Shown piece after piece: positions 31,141-38,560 of a stretch of 38,859 nt of DNA. The translations under genes were made by a program, and so were the position numbers. The notes beneath the pieces were generated by a model. It saw nothing but the letters and a program-made list of their open reading frames with translations, made no database searches and was not told where the DNA came from. Location: positions 1-38,859 of the forward strand of contig JACPZS010000152.1 of the NCBI GenBank assembly GCA_016195385.1, given 5' to 3'. The stretch comes from Verrucomicrobiota bacterium (GTDB lineage Bacteria; Verrucomicrobiota; Verrucomicrobiia; Limisphaerales; JACPZS01). Numbering within the stretch: the first letter of the stretch is position 1; each line of letters opens with the position of its first letter.

Positions 31141-32478
31141 TCACAGTTGCCACTTCAGTCGGTAGAACGCAGAGGTCGCGCCAATCGAAGATGCCGTCCA
31201 TTGGTTCGTGCCTGCTACAGCGGTGAAAGTTTGAATGTCCTGCCACTGGTTCAAATCGGAACTGGTCTGGAGCGTGTAGTCGCGGCCGATTTGCAGGCGG
31301 TTCATCCGGATGGTCGGCGAACCATTGGCGATTGTCGCGTCGAGCTCCTCCAGAACGGAATTCGTCAGTACTTTAAGATGCCAGTCCGCGATTAACTTGT
31401 GGAACTTGCTAGTTGGGTGAGTCGCATCATCCCAGGTGAGATAATCCGCCCCCGGCCCGTTAAGCGACTTGTCGGTAAGCGCTGGATCATGAAGCGCGTC
31501 GATATTTACCACGGTGAAACCGTATAGAGCCGGGTTCGAGAGCACTTTGTTGAACTCCGACCACATATCGACGTAGAGAATCCGCAAATCCGGTCGGCTC
31601 TTGCTGTAAGTAGTCAGCATCTTAACCACGGCGGCATTGAAACCGGCTAGGTACTCGCCGTACTTGGGTAGCAGCGCAGGGTCGCCCGGCCAGGCAGCAA
31701 TCTCTAGCGGATGCTTGCTCCAGTCGAACTCCTGTTCGACAAGAATGGTTCTGGCACCTTTTGCGTAAAGACGGCTGATGGAATTGGAATTGTTCAGAAG
31801 CGAGGCTTGAAAGAACTGCGCTCCCACAACTTCGTTGGTCACCGCTCGAACCGCATCCGAGAGCGAACAACAATCCGGGGGACCGGCGGCCCACATGCAG
31901 TAAAGAGACAATTGAGGCTTGGGCGGAGCTGGGAAATTGTAAATTTGATCCCTTATGTCGGGAGATGATGAGCTGCAGACTGCGTAGTTATTCGCCACGA
32001 CGTAAGGCAGCCCCAGGTTGGTGGACAAAAACTCCGGCCACATGGGGCCGTTGGATATGCGCCCTTGCCAATAGCATGTTGGACATTGCGTGGGACGAGG
32101 ACAACCGTGCGCGATTCCTTGGGTGTCCGTCCAACTGAAGCCGAACTCGTACATCGAGTTAAACGGAGTGATCGTCAACGTCGCCACTTGGCTGGTAATG
32201 GAGCCGGAAAGATTCGTCACGACCACGCTGTAATTCCCAGCATTCGTTCGCTGGACATTTGCGACGGTCAAAGTTGCGTTGGTCTTGTCGGTCAGGTCTG
32301 CGTCGCTGAAACGCCATTGATAACTGAACGCGGGATTGCCGGTGACGGACACACGAAACTTTGCGTCGGCAAAAAGGCTGGCAGTTTGGTTCGAAGGCTG
32401 AGTGACGATGGCCGGTTGCCCGAACAAAGCGGTTTCCAATCTAACGAGGAGAAGAGCGCTGCAAATGAACGATTTCAT
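31141..32478 (-). CDS. Secreted SGNH/GDSL-like protein with Ig-like domain; key motifs altered
   Basis: The protein has 445 residues from the ATG at 32478, which gives a signal peptide (MKSFICSALLLVRLETALFG). An Ig-like domain follows (about 23-106, with YQWRFSDADLTDKTNATLTV and AGNYSVVVTN). The GDSL-like domain spans 108 to about 375. The block I position reads FGFSWTDTQG, so Ser115 is kept while the GDS Asp is Phe. SNGPMWPEFL is typical of plant-type GDSL enzymes. The block II equivalent is NYAVCSSSS where NYAVGGA is usual. The block III equivalent is WAAGPPDCC where GGND is usual. Block V is intact: WDDATHPT (Asp351, His354). The C-terminal beta-domain (YTLQTSSDLNQWQ) ends SAFYRLKWQL. Family members are esterases or lipases. 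Here both oxyanion-hole motifs are changed, so it may be a binding protein or a modified hydrolase. Confidence 0.72.
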   Translation of the reverse strand: MKSFICSALLLVRLETALFGQPAIVTQPSNQTASLFADAKFRVSVTGNPAFSYQWRFSDADLTDKTNATLTVANVQRTNAGNYSVVVTNLSGSITSQVATLTITPFNSMYEFGFSWTDTQGIAHGCPRPTQCPTCYWQGRISNGPMWPEFLSTNLGLPYVVANNYAVCSSSSPDIRDQIYNFPAPPKPQLSLYCMWAAGPPDCCSLSDAVRAVTNEVVGAQFFQASLLNNSNSISRLYAKGARTILVEQEFDWSKHPLEIAAWPGDPALLPKYGEYLAGFNAAVVKMLTTYSKSRPDLRILYVDMWSEFNKVLSNPALYGFTVVNIDALHDPALTDKSLNGPGADYLTWDDATHPTSKFHKLIADWHLKVLTNSVLEELDATIANGSPTIRMNRLQIGRDYTLQTSSDLNQWQDIQTFTAVAGTNQWTASSIGATSAFYRLKWQL

Positions 32479-32518
32479 AATCCCTACTTTTAGTTCCAAA
32501 GATGCGATTTCATTTTCC

Positions 32519-32638
32519 TTATCCCATCACACTCACACTGAGCACATCGCTCCACTGGCCGACTTGTTCGTCGTGAAAGCGATAGATCACTTTGTATTTC
32601 CAGACGGCGCTCGTGCCGGGCGCGGGCAGCGTGAGGTT
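32519..32638 (-). pseudogene. 3' stub of a fibronectin-III-like gene
   Basis: A minus-strand frame ending at TAA (32519-32521) reads NLTLPAPGTSAVWKYKVIYR, then FHDEQVGQWSDVLSVSVMG. This has the look of the last strands of a fibronectin-III-like domain and parallels the end of the neighbouring protein (YSDWSDTVSHMSL). Upstream of 32638 the frame continues open for a while but loses all such character and has no start with a matching domain. It is probably the tail of a truncated gene once downstream of the 32736 gene. About 100 bp between the two hold nothing recognisable. Confidence 0.45.
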
Positions 32639-32735
32639 TTTTTCTCGGAGGGACGAGCTATGCGAGCACCTAAAATCTCGTTTGCGCGGTTCATGTTTAT
32701 CCGGAGCCTCGTGTAACTTGGCTCTCCGGGGTTGC

Positions 32736-33368
32736 TCACAGGCTCATGTGGCTGACGGTGTCGCTCCAGTCGCTGTAGCCGGTCGAGCCGCCTACGGCGC
32801 GCACCTGCACGCTGTAGCTCGTTCCCGGTATCAACCCGTTGAGCGGCATGGAGCGTGAGTTGGTGAACAGGCCACCGCTTTGCCAAGGGCCGGGCGCGCC
32901 GCCCGCGCCAATCGCGGCACACCGCACTTCGTAGCACTTGGCATTGGCGCTGGGCCTTACCTTGATGAGCAATTGCCCAGTGTTGCCGTTATCGACACTC
33001 AAAATCGCCGGCACGGCCAGCGGCGCACGCGCGCGGTTGGTGCTCACCGCTTCAAAGCCGCTGGAAAGCAGTTGGGCCAGGTTGTTGTTGCAGTTTTCCT
33101 GGACGTAACCGGCAAGTTGGCGCAGCAGCGCCACGAGTGCGTCGCGTTTGTTGTTCTTGTTGGCCGTGGCGGCGGGACCGCCCTGCGCCTGGGCGGCAAT
33201 CGCGGTGGTGAAGGCCGTGAGCGCATCTTGCAAGTCGGCCATCGACACAGGCGGGTTGGGATAGGCGGCGTTGCCGGTGAGTCCGTTGATGACGGCCCCG
33301 GCGATCTCCTCGATTTGATGGTCGGGGGCGTTGGTGAAACCGAGCAGGACACGGAGTTGTTGGGTCAT
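32736..33368 (-). CDS. Fibronectin type III domain protein, unknown function
   Basis: The protein has 210 residues. The N-terminal half is helical (MTQQLRVLLGFTNAPDHQIE, AITAQ/AIAAQAQGGPA region, DALVALLRQLAGYVQENCNN). The C-terminal half (about 118-210) is a fibronectin-III-like beta-sandwich with SANAKCYEVRCA, GLIPGTSYSVQVRAVGG and YSDWSDTVS. No signal peptide is seen, so it may be cytoplasmic or carried by another route. A GAAAGG ribosome site lies eight bases before the ATG and overlaps the TGA of the heptad-repeat ORF, which suggests translational coupling. Short proteins of this plan occur in Verrucomicrobia and Acidobacteria with no assigned role. Confidence 0.75.
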   Translation of the reverse strand: MTQQLRVLLGFTNAPDHQIEEIAGAVINGLTGNAAYPNPPVSMADLQDALTAFTTAIAAQAQGGPAATANKNNKRDALVALLRQLAGYVQENCNNNLAQLLSSGFEAVSTNRARAPLAVPAILSVDNGNTGQLLIKVRPSANAKCYEVRCAAIGAGGAPGPWQSGGLFTNSRSMPLNGLIPGTSYSVQVRAVGGSTGYSDWSDTVSHMSL

Positions 33369-33377
33369 CGGAGCCTT

Positions 33378-33878
33378 TCAGGTTGGGAGTTTTTTTCGTT
33401 TGAGGGTCACAAAACAGCTTAGAACAGGGCTTTTAACCGCAAAACGGGCCAAAGCGTCCGGTGACAAAACCTTTGGCACGACGGAAATAACCTTGTCCGG
33501 CTGGGACAAAGGATTGTCCTCGACGCAATTAACCTTCTTCGCGGTGGAAAAGGTTTTGTCCGTGGCCAGAATAACCTTTTGTGGCCCGGACAAAGGCTTG
33601 TCCGTGACCCAAATTACCTTGTCCATGAGGGAAAAAGGTTTGTTCGCGGCGGGAATGACTTTGTTCACGACGGAGAAAGATTTGTCCGTGATGGCAAAAG
33701 CCTTCTGCGCGACGGACAAAGCTTTTCTCATGAGGCAGAAAACTCTCAGCGCGTTGGTGGCTGGCTTGTCCGCGCTGGCAAAACTGCCCGCGAGTTCGTC
33801 AAGAAAGGGCAGGATGAAGCATCCTCGCCAAGCCGGGGCAATCAATCCGCCGGCAGCAAAGGCGATGAAAGCATTCAT
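33378..33878 (-). CDS. Heptad-repeat ORF (xDKxxSV repeats), unknown function
   Basis: The ORF has 166 residues. The first 35 are hydrophobic (MNAFIAFAAGGLIAPAWRGC, FILPFLDELAG), possibly a signal or membrane segment. They are followed by about 13 consecutive seven-residue units such as TDKSFSV, ANKPFSL, MDKVIWV, TDKPLSG, TDKTFST, PDKVISV. Lys at the third place is kept in 12 of 13, a hydrophobic residue at the fifth in nearly all, and Ser is frequent at the sixth. The opposite strand also carries a long frame with a similar heptad (DKGLSVT), but there the Lys alternates with Ile/Leu/Met, so the minus frame looks better conserved. Its TGA overlaps the ribosome site of the fibronectin-III gene. 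Whether it is translated is uncertain; the DNA repeat may be the functional unit. Confidence 0.45.
   Translation of the reverse strand: MNAFIAFAAGGLIAPAWRGCFILPFLDELAGSFASADKPATNALRVFCLMRKALSVAQKAFAITDKSFSVVNKVIPAANKPFSLMDKVIWVTDKPLSGPQKVILATDKTFSTAKKVNCVEDNPLSQPDKVISVVPKVLSPDALARFAVKSPVLSCFVTLKRKKLPT
33460..33774. repeat. Tandem array of about fifteen 21-bp dyad-symmetric units
   Basis: Units of 21 bp follow each other without spacers; the clearest copy is CGGACAAAGGCTTGTCCGTG (33587-33606). Its core CGGACAA/TTGTCCG is an inverted repeat around AGGC. Other copies are degenerate, but most keep an AAAG or TAACC to TTGTCC pattern and a CG-rich joint. The array lies inside two overlapping long frames on opposite strands. 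The period equals two turns of B-DNA as well as seven codons. Confidence 0.75.
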
Positions 33879-34004
33879 AACTGCTTCAATGCGGCCGGGG
33901 CGGGAATCTTTCAGAAATTTTTTGCAATCGGGGCGAAGAACTCAAACCGGGCCATTGACGCCAAGTATTCTTGGATCCTGGCGAAATGACCAAGAGGTCA
34001 ACGT

Positions 34005-34183
34005 CCGCCCTCACCTTAATCCTCTCCCCCAGGAGAGGAACCAACCTATCACCGCGTCTTGAAAGTTCTGACGCCACCTCTGTTCTCACCGTCTGGCGAA
34101 CTTCATTTTCAGCGCGACGAGTATGGCAACCGCCGGACGATGATTCTCCCTCTCCCGGGGGGAGAGGGCCGGGGTGAGGGCGG
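34005..34183. repeat. Inverted-repeat (REP/MITE-like) element upstream of the sigma factor
   Basis: The left end CCGCCCTCACCTTAATCC, followed by hairpin CCTCTCCCCCAGGAGAGG, is repeated in reverse complement at the right end (34148-34183: CCTCTCCCGGGGGGAGAGG, then GGCCGGGGTGAGGGCGG). About 110 bp lie between. The left copy has TTAA where the right has CGGG-type sequence. Paired GC hairpins in opposite orientation are typical of REP doublets or short non-autonomous elements. The surrounding 33879-34338 stretch (460 bp) contains no convincing gene. Confidence 0.7.
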
Positions 34184-34338
34184 TCCACCTCATTTGTATA
34201 ACTGCATTCAGAGGCAGTTGGTATGAGTCAGCGGTGATTGCTTCGCGGACGGCTCTTGAATCATTTCGCATAATTCGTCCGGTGGATGGCGCTCGATTCG
34301 CTTTGAAAGATTTCGATGTGACGCGCATTGATGTGGTT

Positions 34339-35016
34339 GTGACCAGTCGCAAATCAGCGGAAGAATTGATTCCAACGCGTGCAAGCTTGCTCGTGCGCAT
34401 CAAAGACCCCGCCGATGACACGAGCTGGCGGGAATTTCACGAGACGTATCGGCGGCTAATCTTCGGCGTCGCGCGCAAAGCCGGCTTGAGCGAGGTCGAA
34501 GCCGAAGATGCGACGCAAGACACGCTTGTCGCCGTGGCGCAAAACATCGCGGAGTTTCGTTATGAGCCGAAGCGCTGTTCCTTCAAGACGTGGCTGATGA
34601 TGATCACGCGCCAACGCATCATCTGGCAGATCCGCAAGCGGCAAGGAGTCGGAGGTTCTGAGCTTTTTGGCGCGGATGGAGCCGGGCGCTTTGCCACTGG
34701 CGGGTTGACCGCGCGCGACGACGACACGGAGCGCACCGCGACGGTCGAGCGTGTGCCTGACCCGGCTAACCTGAATCTTGACGCGATTTGGGACGAAGAA
34801 TGGCAGCAGAATCTTCTGGCCGCAGCGTTGGAGCGCGTGAAGGAGCAAGTCAACTCGCGACAATTTCAAATTTTTGAACTGGCCGCGATTCAAGCGTGGT
34901 CGGTGAGTGACATCGCCCGCACGCTGCGCGTCAACGCGGCGCAAGTCTATCTTGCGCGGCATCGCGTCGGCGCGGCGCTCAAACGTGAAGTGCGGAAATT
35001 GGAATCAGAATTCTGA
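34339..35016 (+). CDS. ECF-type sigma-70 family RNA polymerase sigma factor
   Basis: The protein has about 225 residues if started at GTG 34339 (TSRKSAEELIPTRASLLVRI), which matches the usual IPTR.SLL..L N-terminus of this group. An ATG at 34174 would start inside the repeat element and is unlikely; GTG at 34318 or 34333 are alternatives. Region 2 (about 30-100) has WREFHETYRRLIFGVARKAG, AEDATQDTLVAVAQNI, and FKTWLMMITRQRIIWQIRKR (-10 recognition and melting). Region 4 (about 160-220) has FELAAIQAWSVSDIARTLRV and QVYLARHRVGAALKREV as helix-turn-helix. The linker between them is long and Asp/Glu/Arg-rich. No anti-sigma gene is adjacent. Sigma factors of this branch are often encoded near WD40/TPR protein kinases in this phylum; here the nearest is 4.5 kb away, so a functional link is only inferred. 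It converges with nuoD (20 bp). Confidence 0.85.
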   Translation: MTSRKSAEELIPTRASLLVRIKDPADDTSWREFHETYRRLIFGVARKAGLSEVEAEDATQDTLVAVAQNIAEFRYEPKRCSFKTWLMMITRQRIIWQIRKRQGVGGSELFGADGAGRFATGGLTARDDDTERTATVERVPDPANLNLDAIWDEEWQQNLLAAALERVKEQVNSRQFQIFELAAIQAWSVSDIARTLRVNAAQVYLARHRVGAALKREVRKLESEF

Positions 35017-35036
35017 CGCCCGAACCGCCGTAGGCT

Positions 35037-36230
35037 TCACCGGTCCACTTCGCCGAGGACGATGTCCACGCTGCCGAGGATCACCACCACGTCGGCGACG
35101 GAATGGCCGAGGCACATGTCTTCGAGAATGGTGAGGTTGATGAAGCTGGGCGGGCGCACGCGGTAGCGGAAGGGATTGGGTGAGCCGTCGCTGATAAGGT
35201 AGAAGCCCAGCTCTCCCTTGGGCGCTTCGATGCGGCCATAGGCCTCGCCGGCTTTCGGGCGGAAGCCACGCAGCCTGGCCTTGGGATCGATGATGGGGCC
35301 TTCGGGAATTTCCTTCAGCGCCTTGTCCAGAATCTTCAGCGACTCGCGCATTTCGAGGATGCGAATCATGTAGCGGTCGTAAACGTCGCCGTGGTCGCCG
35401 AGGGGCACGCGGAAGTCGAAGCGCTCATAGATGCCGTATTTGTCCACCTTGCGGAGGTCGTAATCGACTCCGGCAGCGCGGAGCATGGGGCCGGTGATGC
35501 TGGCGTTGATGGCCAGTTCGCGCGAAAGCACGCCGACGCCCTGGGTGCGGCTGAGGAGGATTTCGTTGCCGGTGAGCAGGTTCTCGAACTCGTCGAGGAA
35601 GCGCGGGTAGTCGGCGACAACCTTCTTCGCCTCATCGAGCCAGCCGGCGGGCAGATCGACACGACAGCCGCCGAAGCGCATGTAATTGCACATCATTCGC
35701 GCGCCGGTGAGCGACTCGAACAGGTCGAGGATCTTTTCGCGCTCGCGGAAGGCATACATGAGCGGCGTGCCGAGCGCGCCCATGTCCATGAGCAGGAAGC
35801 CGACGAGGCAGGTGTGGTTCTGGAGGCGCGTGAGTTCGGCGGTGATGACGCGGATGTATTCGGCGCGCTCGGGCACGGCGAGGCCGGCGAGCTTTTCGAC
35901 AGCGAGCGCGTAGGCCCAGTTGTTGGTGAGTGAGCAAAAGTAATCGAGCCGGTCGGTATAGGGCATCGAGCCGAGGTAGCTGGTGTTCTCAGCGATCTTT
36001 TCGTGGTTGCGGTGCAGGTAGCCGAAGACGGGCTTGAGCTTCACCACGGTTTCGCCGTCGAGCACCACGTCCATGCGGAAGACGCCGTGGGTGGACGGGT
36101 GGTGCGGTCCCATGGCGACTTCGAGCAGGTCGCCCGCGGGTTCGCCGTCAAATGCAATTTTAGGGAGAATCTCAAAATTGCGCGGCGGTGAACTTACCTT
36201 CCCTGTGCCTGCGTCCGTAGTCGCACTCAC
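35037..36230 (-). CDS. nuoD: NADH-quinone oxidoreductase subunit D
   Basis: This 397-residue protein is the 49-kDa-type subunit of respiratory complex I, forming the quinone pocket with NuoB at the membrane interface. Recognised segments are [132 protein letters not shown] and a C-terminal [11 protein letters not shown]. Length and motifs are normal. The GTG start overlaps the nuoC stop as GTGA, so the pair is translationally coupled. No further nuo gene follows: the next gene is the convergent sigma factor. Confidence 0.96.
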   Translation of the reverse strand: MSATTDAGTGKVSSPPRNFEILPKIAFDGEPAGDLLEVAMGPHHPSTHGVFRMDVVLDGETVVKLKPVFGYLHRNHEKIAENTSYLGSMPYTDRLDYFCSLTNNWAYALAVEKLAGLAVPERAEYIRVITAELTRLQNHTCLVGFLLMDMGALGTPLMYAFREREKILDLFESLTGARMMCNYMRFGGCRVDLPAGWLDEAKKVVADYPRFLDEFENLLTGNEILLSRTQGVGVLSRELAINASITGPMLRAAGVDYDLRKVDKYGIYERFDFRVPLGDHGDVYDRYMIRILEMRESLKILDKALKEIPEGPIIDPKARLRGFRPKAGEAYGRIEAPKGELGFYLISDGSPNPFRYRVRPPSFINLTILEDMCLGHSVADVVVILGSVDIVLGEVDR

Positions 36231-36862
36231 GACTTCACCTCCTGCGCCTGGTGCTGTTTCGCCTTTGCGAGCACTTCATCGTGCGGCGTGGGTTCATATT
36301 CGTAGTCATCCGGTTCGACGTAATCTTTGCGCATCGGAAAATCTTTGAAGCCGTCCCACATCAAGATCCGGCGCAAGTCTGGGTGGCCGTCGAAGATGAC
36401 ACCGTAAAGATCAAAGACTTCGCGTTCTTGAAATTCCGCGCCGCGCCAGATGGACGTCAGCGAAGTGACGATGTTTTGCGCGTCACGATCCGCCGTGCGC
36501 TGGCGAAGGATCATCGGCCCGTGCTTGAGGGCCATTGAGTAGAGGTGATAGACGACTTCGAGGTAGCCCGGTCGTTTGGTTTTCTTCACTTCCTCGATTT
36601 CTTTTTCAACGCCTTCGACGAGTTTTTTTACTTTGATTTTCTCCGTCAACTCGGCGTCGAGCCAATCCACGCCGGTGACGTTGGAGCAATGGTCGAGACG
36701 GAGTTGCGAATCGTCCCGAAGGAATTTGGCGATAGCGAGCGCGTGCGCCGAATCGATCAACAGCGAAGGTTGATTGGCGGGTGACTCGTTGGGAATGATG
36801 GCCAGCCGCGCTCCGGCGACGGCGGATTCGATGCGGGCTTTGATTTGTTCGAGCGATTCCAC
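36227..36862 (-). CDS. nuoC: NADH-quinone oxidoreductase subunit C
   Basis: This 211-residue protein is the 30-kDa-type subunit of complex I, part of the peripheral arm beside NuoD. The family signature is clear: [40 protein letters not shown] and [12 protein letters not shown]. The first half contains [14 protein letters not shown] and [20 protein letters not shown]. Between them sits a Lys/Glu-rich insert (about residues 72-98, with [20 protein letters not shown]) not needed in short NuoC proteins and probably a helical hairpin. The start is GTG at 36862. It is the first gene of a nuoC-nuoD pair; upstream is the divergent zwf gene, so nuoA and nuoB are not in their usual place. Confidence 0.93.
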   Translation of the reverse strand: MESLEQIKARIESAVAGARLAIIPNESPANQPSLLIDSAHALAIAKFLRDDSQLRLDHCSNVTGVDWLDAELTEKIKVKKLVEGVEKEIEEVKKTKRPGYLEVVYHLYSMALKHGPMILRQRTADRDAQNIVTSLTSIWRGAEFQEREVFDLYGVIFDGHPDLRRILMWDGFKDFPMRKDYVEPDDYEYEPTPHDEVLAKAKQHQAQEVKS

Positions 36863-36973
36863 AGCGGCGAGACTACCGGCAGTTGCAAAAATTCACAAAG
36901 ATTTTCCGGTGATGCACTGGCGGTAGCGAGAAGTTTTGTTGAAATGGACGGAGTGCTTCGCCATTGTCGGCGC

Positions 36974-38527
36974 ATGGACAATCTCGATGAACTGCTCACG
37001 TGTCGGCTCGACTTCGGCAGCAAGGCAGTCGAGCCGTGCTCCATCGTCATCTTCGGCGCGAGCGGCGATCTGACGGCGCGCAAGCTCATCCCGGCGCTCT
37101 ACCACCTGTTTCTCGAAAAGCAATTGCCCAATCCGTTTCGCGTGATCGGCTTCGCGCGACGGGAAAAATCCGACGCCGCTTGGCGCGAGGAACTCAACCA
37201 GGCGCTGCAACAATTCTCACGGACGAAACCCGTGGACGCCGCGAAGTGGACGGCCTTCGCCGCGAATGTTCATTACTGCCAGGGCGAATTTTCGGATGCC
37301 GCTTCGTATCAGAAACTCGAACGCCAGCTTGCTGGCTTCGGCGTTGAAGCGCTGCGGCGTAATGTGCTTTTTTATCTCGCCACGTCGCCGAGTCAGTTCG
37401 CCGAAGTCGTCGAGCATTTGCACAAGGCGGAGTTGTTGCGCCGGCATGAGGAGAAAAATTTCTGGCAGCGCGTGGTCGTGGAAAAACCGTTCGGGCACGA
37501 TTCGGCCTCCGCGCGCAAACTCAATGCGGAGCTGACGCGCTTCGCGCACGAGAAACAGATTTTCCGCATTGACCATTACCTTGGCAAGGAGACGGTGCAG
37601 AACATTTTGATGTTCCGTTTCTCGAACGCGATTTTTGAACAGCTCTGGGGCCGCAATTCGGTCGATCACGTTCAGATAACCGTCAGCGAAAAGCACAGCG
37701 TCGGCGCGCGCGGCGGTTACTACGAGGAAGCCGGCGCGATTCGCGACATGGTGCAGAACCATTTGTTGCAGGTGTTGGCGCTGGTGGCGATGGAGCCGCC
37801 GGTGTCGCTCGAAGCCGAGTCGATCCGGGATGAGAAGGTCAAGCTGCTCAAGTCAATTCGCCCGCTGCTCTCGGTGCAGGTGGCGAATCAAATCGTCCGC
37901 GGCCAGTATCTCGACGGCGAAATCGACGGCCAGCCGCGCCCGGCGTATCGCAAAGAGCCAAAGGTGAACCCGGCGTCCAACGTGGAAACATACGTCGCGC
38001 TAAAATTGTTCATCGACAACTGGCGTTGGTCAGGTGTGCCGTTTTATTTGCGCACGGGAAAAAACCTTCCTCTCAGCGCGAGCGAAGTGCGGGTTCAGTT
38101 TCGCCCCACGCCCAACGTCCTTTTCGCCGCGCAGTGCGGGCCGAAGCTGGACGCGAACGCGATCACGCTGCGTCTTCAGCCCAACGAAGGTATTTCGCTG
38201 CGTTTCAACGGAAAAATTCCCGGCGCGAGTATGCGACTGCGACCGGTGCGGATGCACTTCAGCTACGACTCCGAGTTCGGCGCGTACACGCCCGAAGCTT
38301 ACGAGCGTCTCTTGCTCGAAGCAATTTGCGGGGATGCGACCCTTTTCATCCGCAGCGACGAAGTGGAGACGGCGTGGGGGATCGTCGATGCGATTCGCGC
38401 CGGTTGGGATGGCACTTCACTCGCCGAGAAGGAGTTTTACGCGGCGGGCACTTGGGGTCCGGTCGCCGCGGACGAACTTTTGGCCAAAGGCGGCCATGCC
38501 TGGCGAAATCCACAACCGATCACCTAG
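36974..38527 (+). CDS. zwf: Glucose-6-phosphate 1-dehydrogenase
   Basis: This 517-residue enzyme oxidises glucose 6-phosphate to 6-phosphogluconolactone with NAD(P), the first step of the oxidative pentose phosphate pathway. It has the nucleotide-binding motif IFGASGDLTARKL (about 26-38), VEKPFGHD, the catalytic substrate motif FRIDHYLGKETVQN (about 197-210), NSVDHVQITVSE, GYYEEAGAIRDMVQNHLLQV, and SNVETYVALKLFIDNWRW with VPFYLRTGK. ATG 36974 (MDNLDELLTC) is chosen; frames reaching back to 36845 would overlap the divergent nuoC start and lack homology. The 6-phosphogluconolactonase gene begins 33 bp downstream, so the two consecutive enzymes are co-transcribed. Confidence 0.95.
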   Translation: MDNLDELLTCRLDFGSKAVEPCSIVIFGASGDLTARKLIPALYHLFLEKQLPNPFRVIGFARREKSDAAWREELNQALQQFSRTKPVDAAKWTAFAANVHYCQGEFSDAASYQKLERQLAGFGVEALRRNVLFYLATSPSQFAEVVEHLHKAELLRRHEEKNFWQRVVVEKPFGHDSASARKLNAELTRFAHEKQIFRIDHYLGKETVQNILMFRFSNAIFEQLWGRNSVDHVQITVSEKHSVGARGGYYEEAGAIRDMVQNHLLQVLALVAMEPPVSLEAESIRDEKVKLLKSIRPLLSVQVANQIVRGQYLDGEIDGQPRPAYRKEPKVNPASNVETYVALKLFIDNWRWSGVPFYLRTGKNLPLSASEVRVQFRPTPNVLFAAQCGPKLDANAITLRLQPNEGISLRFNGKIPGASMRLRPVRMHFSYDSEFGAYTPEAYERLLLEAICGDATLFIRSDEVETAWGIVDAIRAGWDGTSLAEKEFYAAGTWGPVAADELLAKGGHAWRNPQPIT

Positions 38528-38560
38528 CCCGCTAGAAATTGAATTGAGGGAAGCCGCCCG

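Noticed and set aside
33331..34062. 243-codon plus-strand frame across the 21-bp array
   Set aside because: It starts inside the fibronectin-III gene on the other strand and runs into the inverted-repeat element. Its heptad keeps Lys less well than the minus reading. The array itself is reported instead.
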